Program-made: the position numbers and the translations under genes | Origin: Bacilli bacterium | GTDB lineage: Bacteria > Bacillota_I > Bacilli_A > RF39 > UBA660 | Assembly: GCA_022009835.1 (NCBI GenBank) | Contig: CP091726.1 | Span: 620,001-684,000, forward strand | Direction of reading: 5' to 3' | DNA: 64,000 nt | The notes under the pieces: generated by a model | Database searches by the model: none | What the model was told of the DNA's origin: nothing | What the model saw: only the letters and a program-made list of their open reading frames with translations | Part shown: piece by piece, positions 63,489 to 64,000 of the stretch | Layout of the letters: each line of letters begins with the position of its first letter | How positions within the stretch are numbered: the first letter of the stretch is position 1

Positions 63489-64000
63489 ATGACTAAGAAA
63501 AATAGTGGCTATAGGTGGAGGAGAGAATGGAAGATATTTAGGTAATGGTAAATATCGTGAATATGAAACTGAACCTATGGATAAGGAAATAATAAGATTA
63601 ACAGGTAAAAATAAACCTAATTATTTATTTATGGTTCATGCCCAACCATTTAATAATGCTGTTGAAGAGGGTTATTTTGCAACAATGAAGAAAATATATG
63701 GGGATATGTTTGGTTGTAATTGTAGAGATTTAAAAAAAGTACTGAATTAGATAATATAGAAGTAGTAAAAAGGAAAAAATAGCATGGGCTGATATTATTT
63801 ATGAAGGTGGTGGTGATACTTTTAAAAAAATGATTAACTTATGGAAAAAAACAGGATTTGATAAAGTATTACTTGATGCATATAATGATGGTAAAGTATT
63901 ATGTGGAATATCTGCTGGAGCAGTGTGTTGGTTTAATTCTTGTAATTCAGACTCTGTAACTAATGATAATGATGTGACTTTTTAGTAGTGTAGATTGTCT
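63489..64000 (+). CDS. Peptidase E-like S51 family protein (cut by window end)
   Basis: AIGGGENGRYLGNGKYREYE at the start, NYLFMVHAQPFNNAVEEGYF, DIIYEGGGDTFKMINLWKKT and LCGISAGAVCWFNSCNSDSV with the nucleophile Ser. S51 peptidases include aspartyl dipeptidase and cyanophycinase. The catalytic His lies beyond the window. RBS AAGGAGG. Breaks at 63503, 63733, 63765, 63825 and 63982. Confidence 0.88.

Noticed and set aside
1..64000. UGA recoding as Trp or Gly
   Set aside because: TGG is used for Trp and UGA ends several well-defined genes (for example 16356, 27019, 28172).

Overview
The window is about 64 kb of AT-rich DNA from a low-GC, Gram-positive, spore-forming member of the Bacillota. The spore link rests on an alpha/beta small acid-soluble spore protein (3840-4049) and a SirA-like replication inhibitor beside tkt and yneF (56388-57075). 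SepF, a DivIVA-like protein, and the Bacilli-type orders ybeY-dgkA-cdd, rpsU-yqeY, miaB-ymcA and tkt-sirA-yneF point to Bacilli, probably an uncultured gut lineage; the exact taxon is inference. UGA is used as a stop. Almost every gene longer than about 400 bp is split between frames at A or T runs, so the sequence looks like an unpolished long-read assembly. I give each such gene as one span, and frame breaks should not be read as real pseudogenes unless stated.

Layout. 0-7.1 kb: mutS, pilin-like proteins, thiI, ssp, a secreted polysaccharide deacetylase, sepF and a DivIVA-like gene. 7.1-13.2 kb: two paralogous surface-protein genes with TasA/SipW-type N termini. Each is preceded by the same ~120 bp leader (short ORF plus strong terminator hairpin), and the first carries a 66% GC, possibly hypervariable, C-terminal patch. 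They flank vanZ-ybeY-dgkA-cdd. 13.2-17.8 kb: a TetR regulator, an IS200/IS605 element with TnpA and TnpB, a LiaF/DUF4097 envelope-stress pair and a CatA-like acetyltransferase. 17.8-34.1 kb: accessory genes, including two gene-start remnants, a membrane-anchored HELTH metallopeptidase, TraX, an HTH protein, an epimerase, DUF1287, a C39-like peptidase and an orphan VanR/VanS-like pair. 34.2-41.1 kb: csaA, a candidate tandem-pseudoknot RNA, an unknown ~370 aa protein, DNA-alkylation repair genes (ogt, tag), a pentapeptide-repeat protein and an AbrB-controlled ABC exporter.

41.1-47.0 kb is a secretion and antagonism block: a cell-wall hydrolase with a SleB-like domain, two WXG100/ESAT-6-like proteins, then a compact bacteriocin cluster (C39 peptidase-ABC exporter, small accessory protein, and two double-glycine precursors whose mature parts each contain GxxxG). 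47.0-58.9 kb is mostly housekeeping: rpsU, yqeY, lepA, a divergent RNB-domain protein, miaB, ymcA-like, Nudix, tkt, sirA, yneF and an AMP-forming ligase. 59-64 kb holds a hybrid sensor kinase lacking the usual H-box histidine, two GNATs, a Bro-N antirepressor-like gene, dinD and a peptidase E cut by the window end.

The most interesting systems are the leader-controlled surface proteins with the diversified patch, the two-peptide bacteriocin locus, the tandem pseudoknot RNA, and a scattered family of hairpins whose octaloops are conserved while their stems change.
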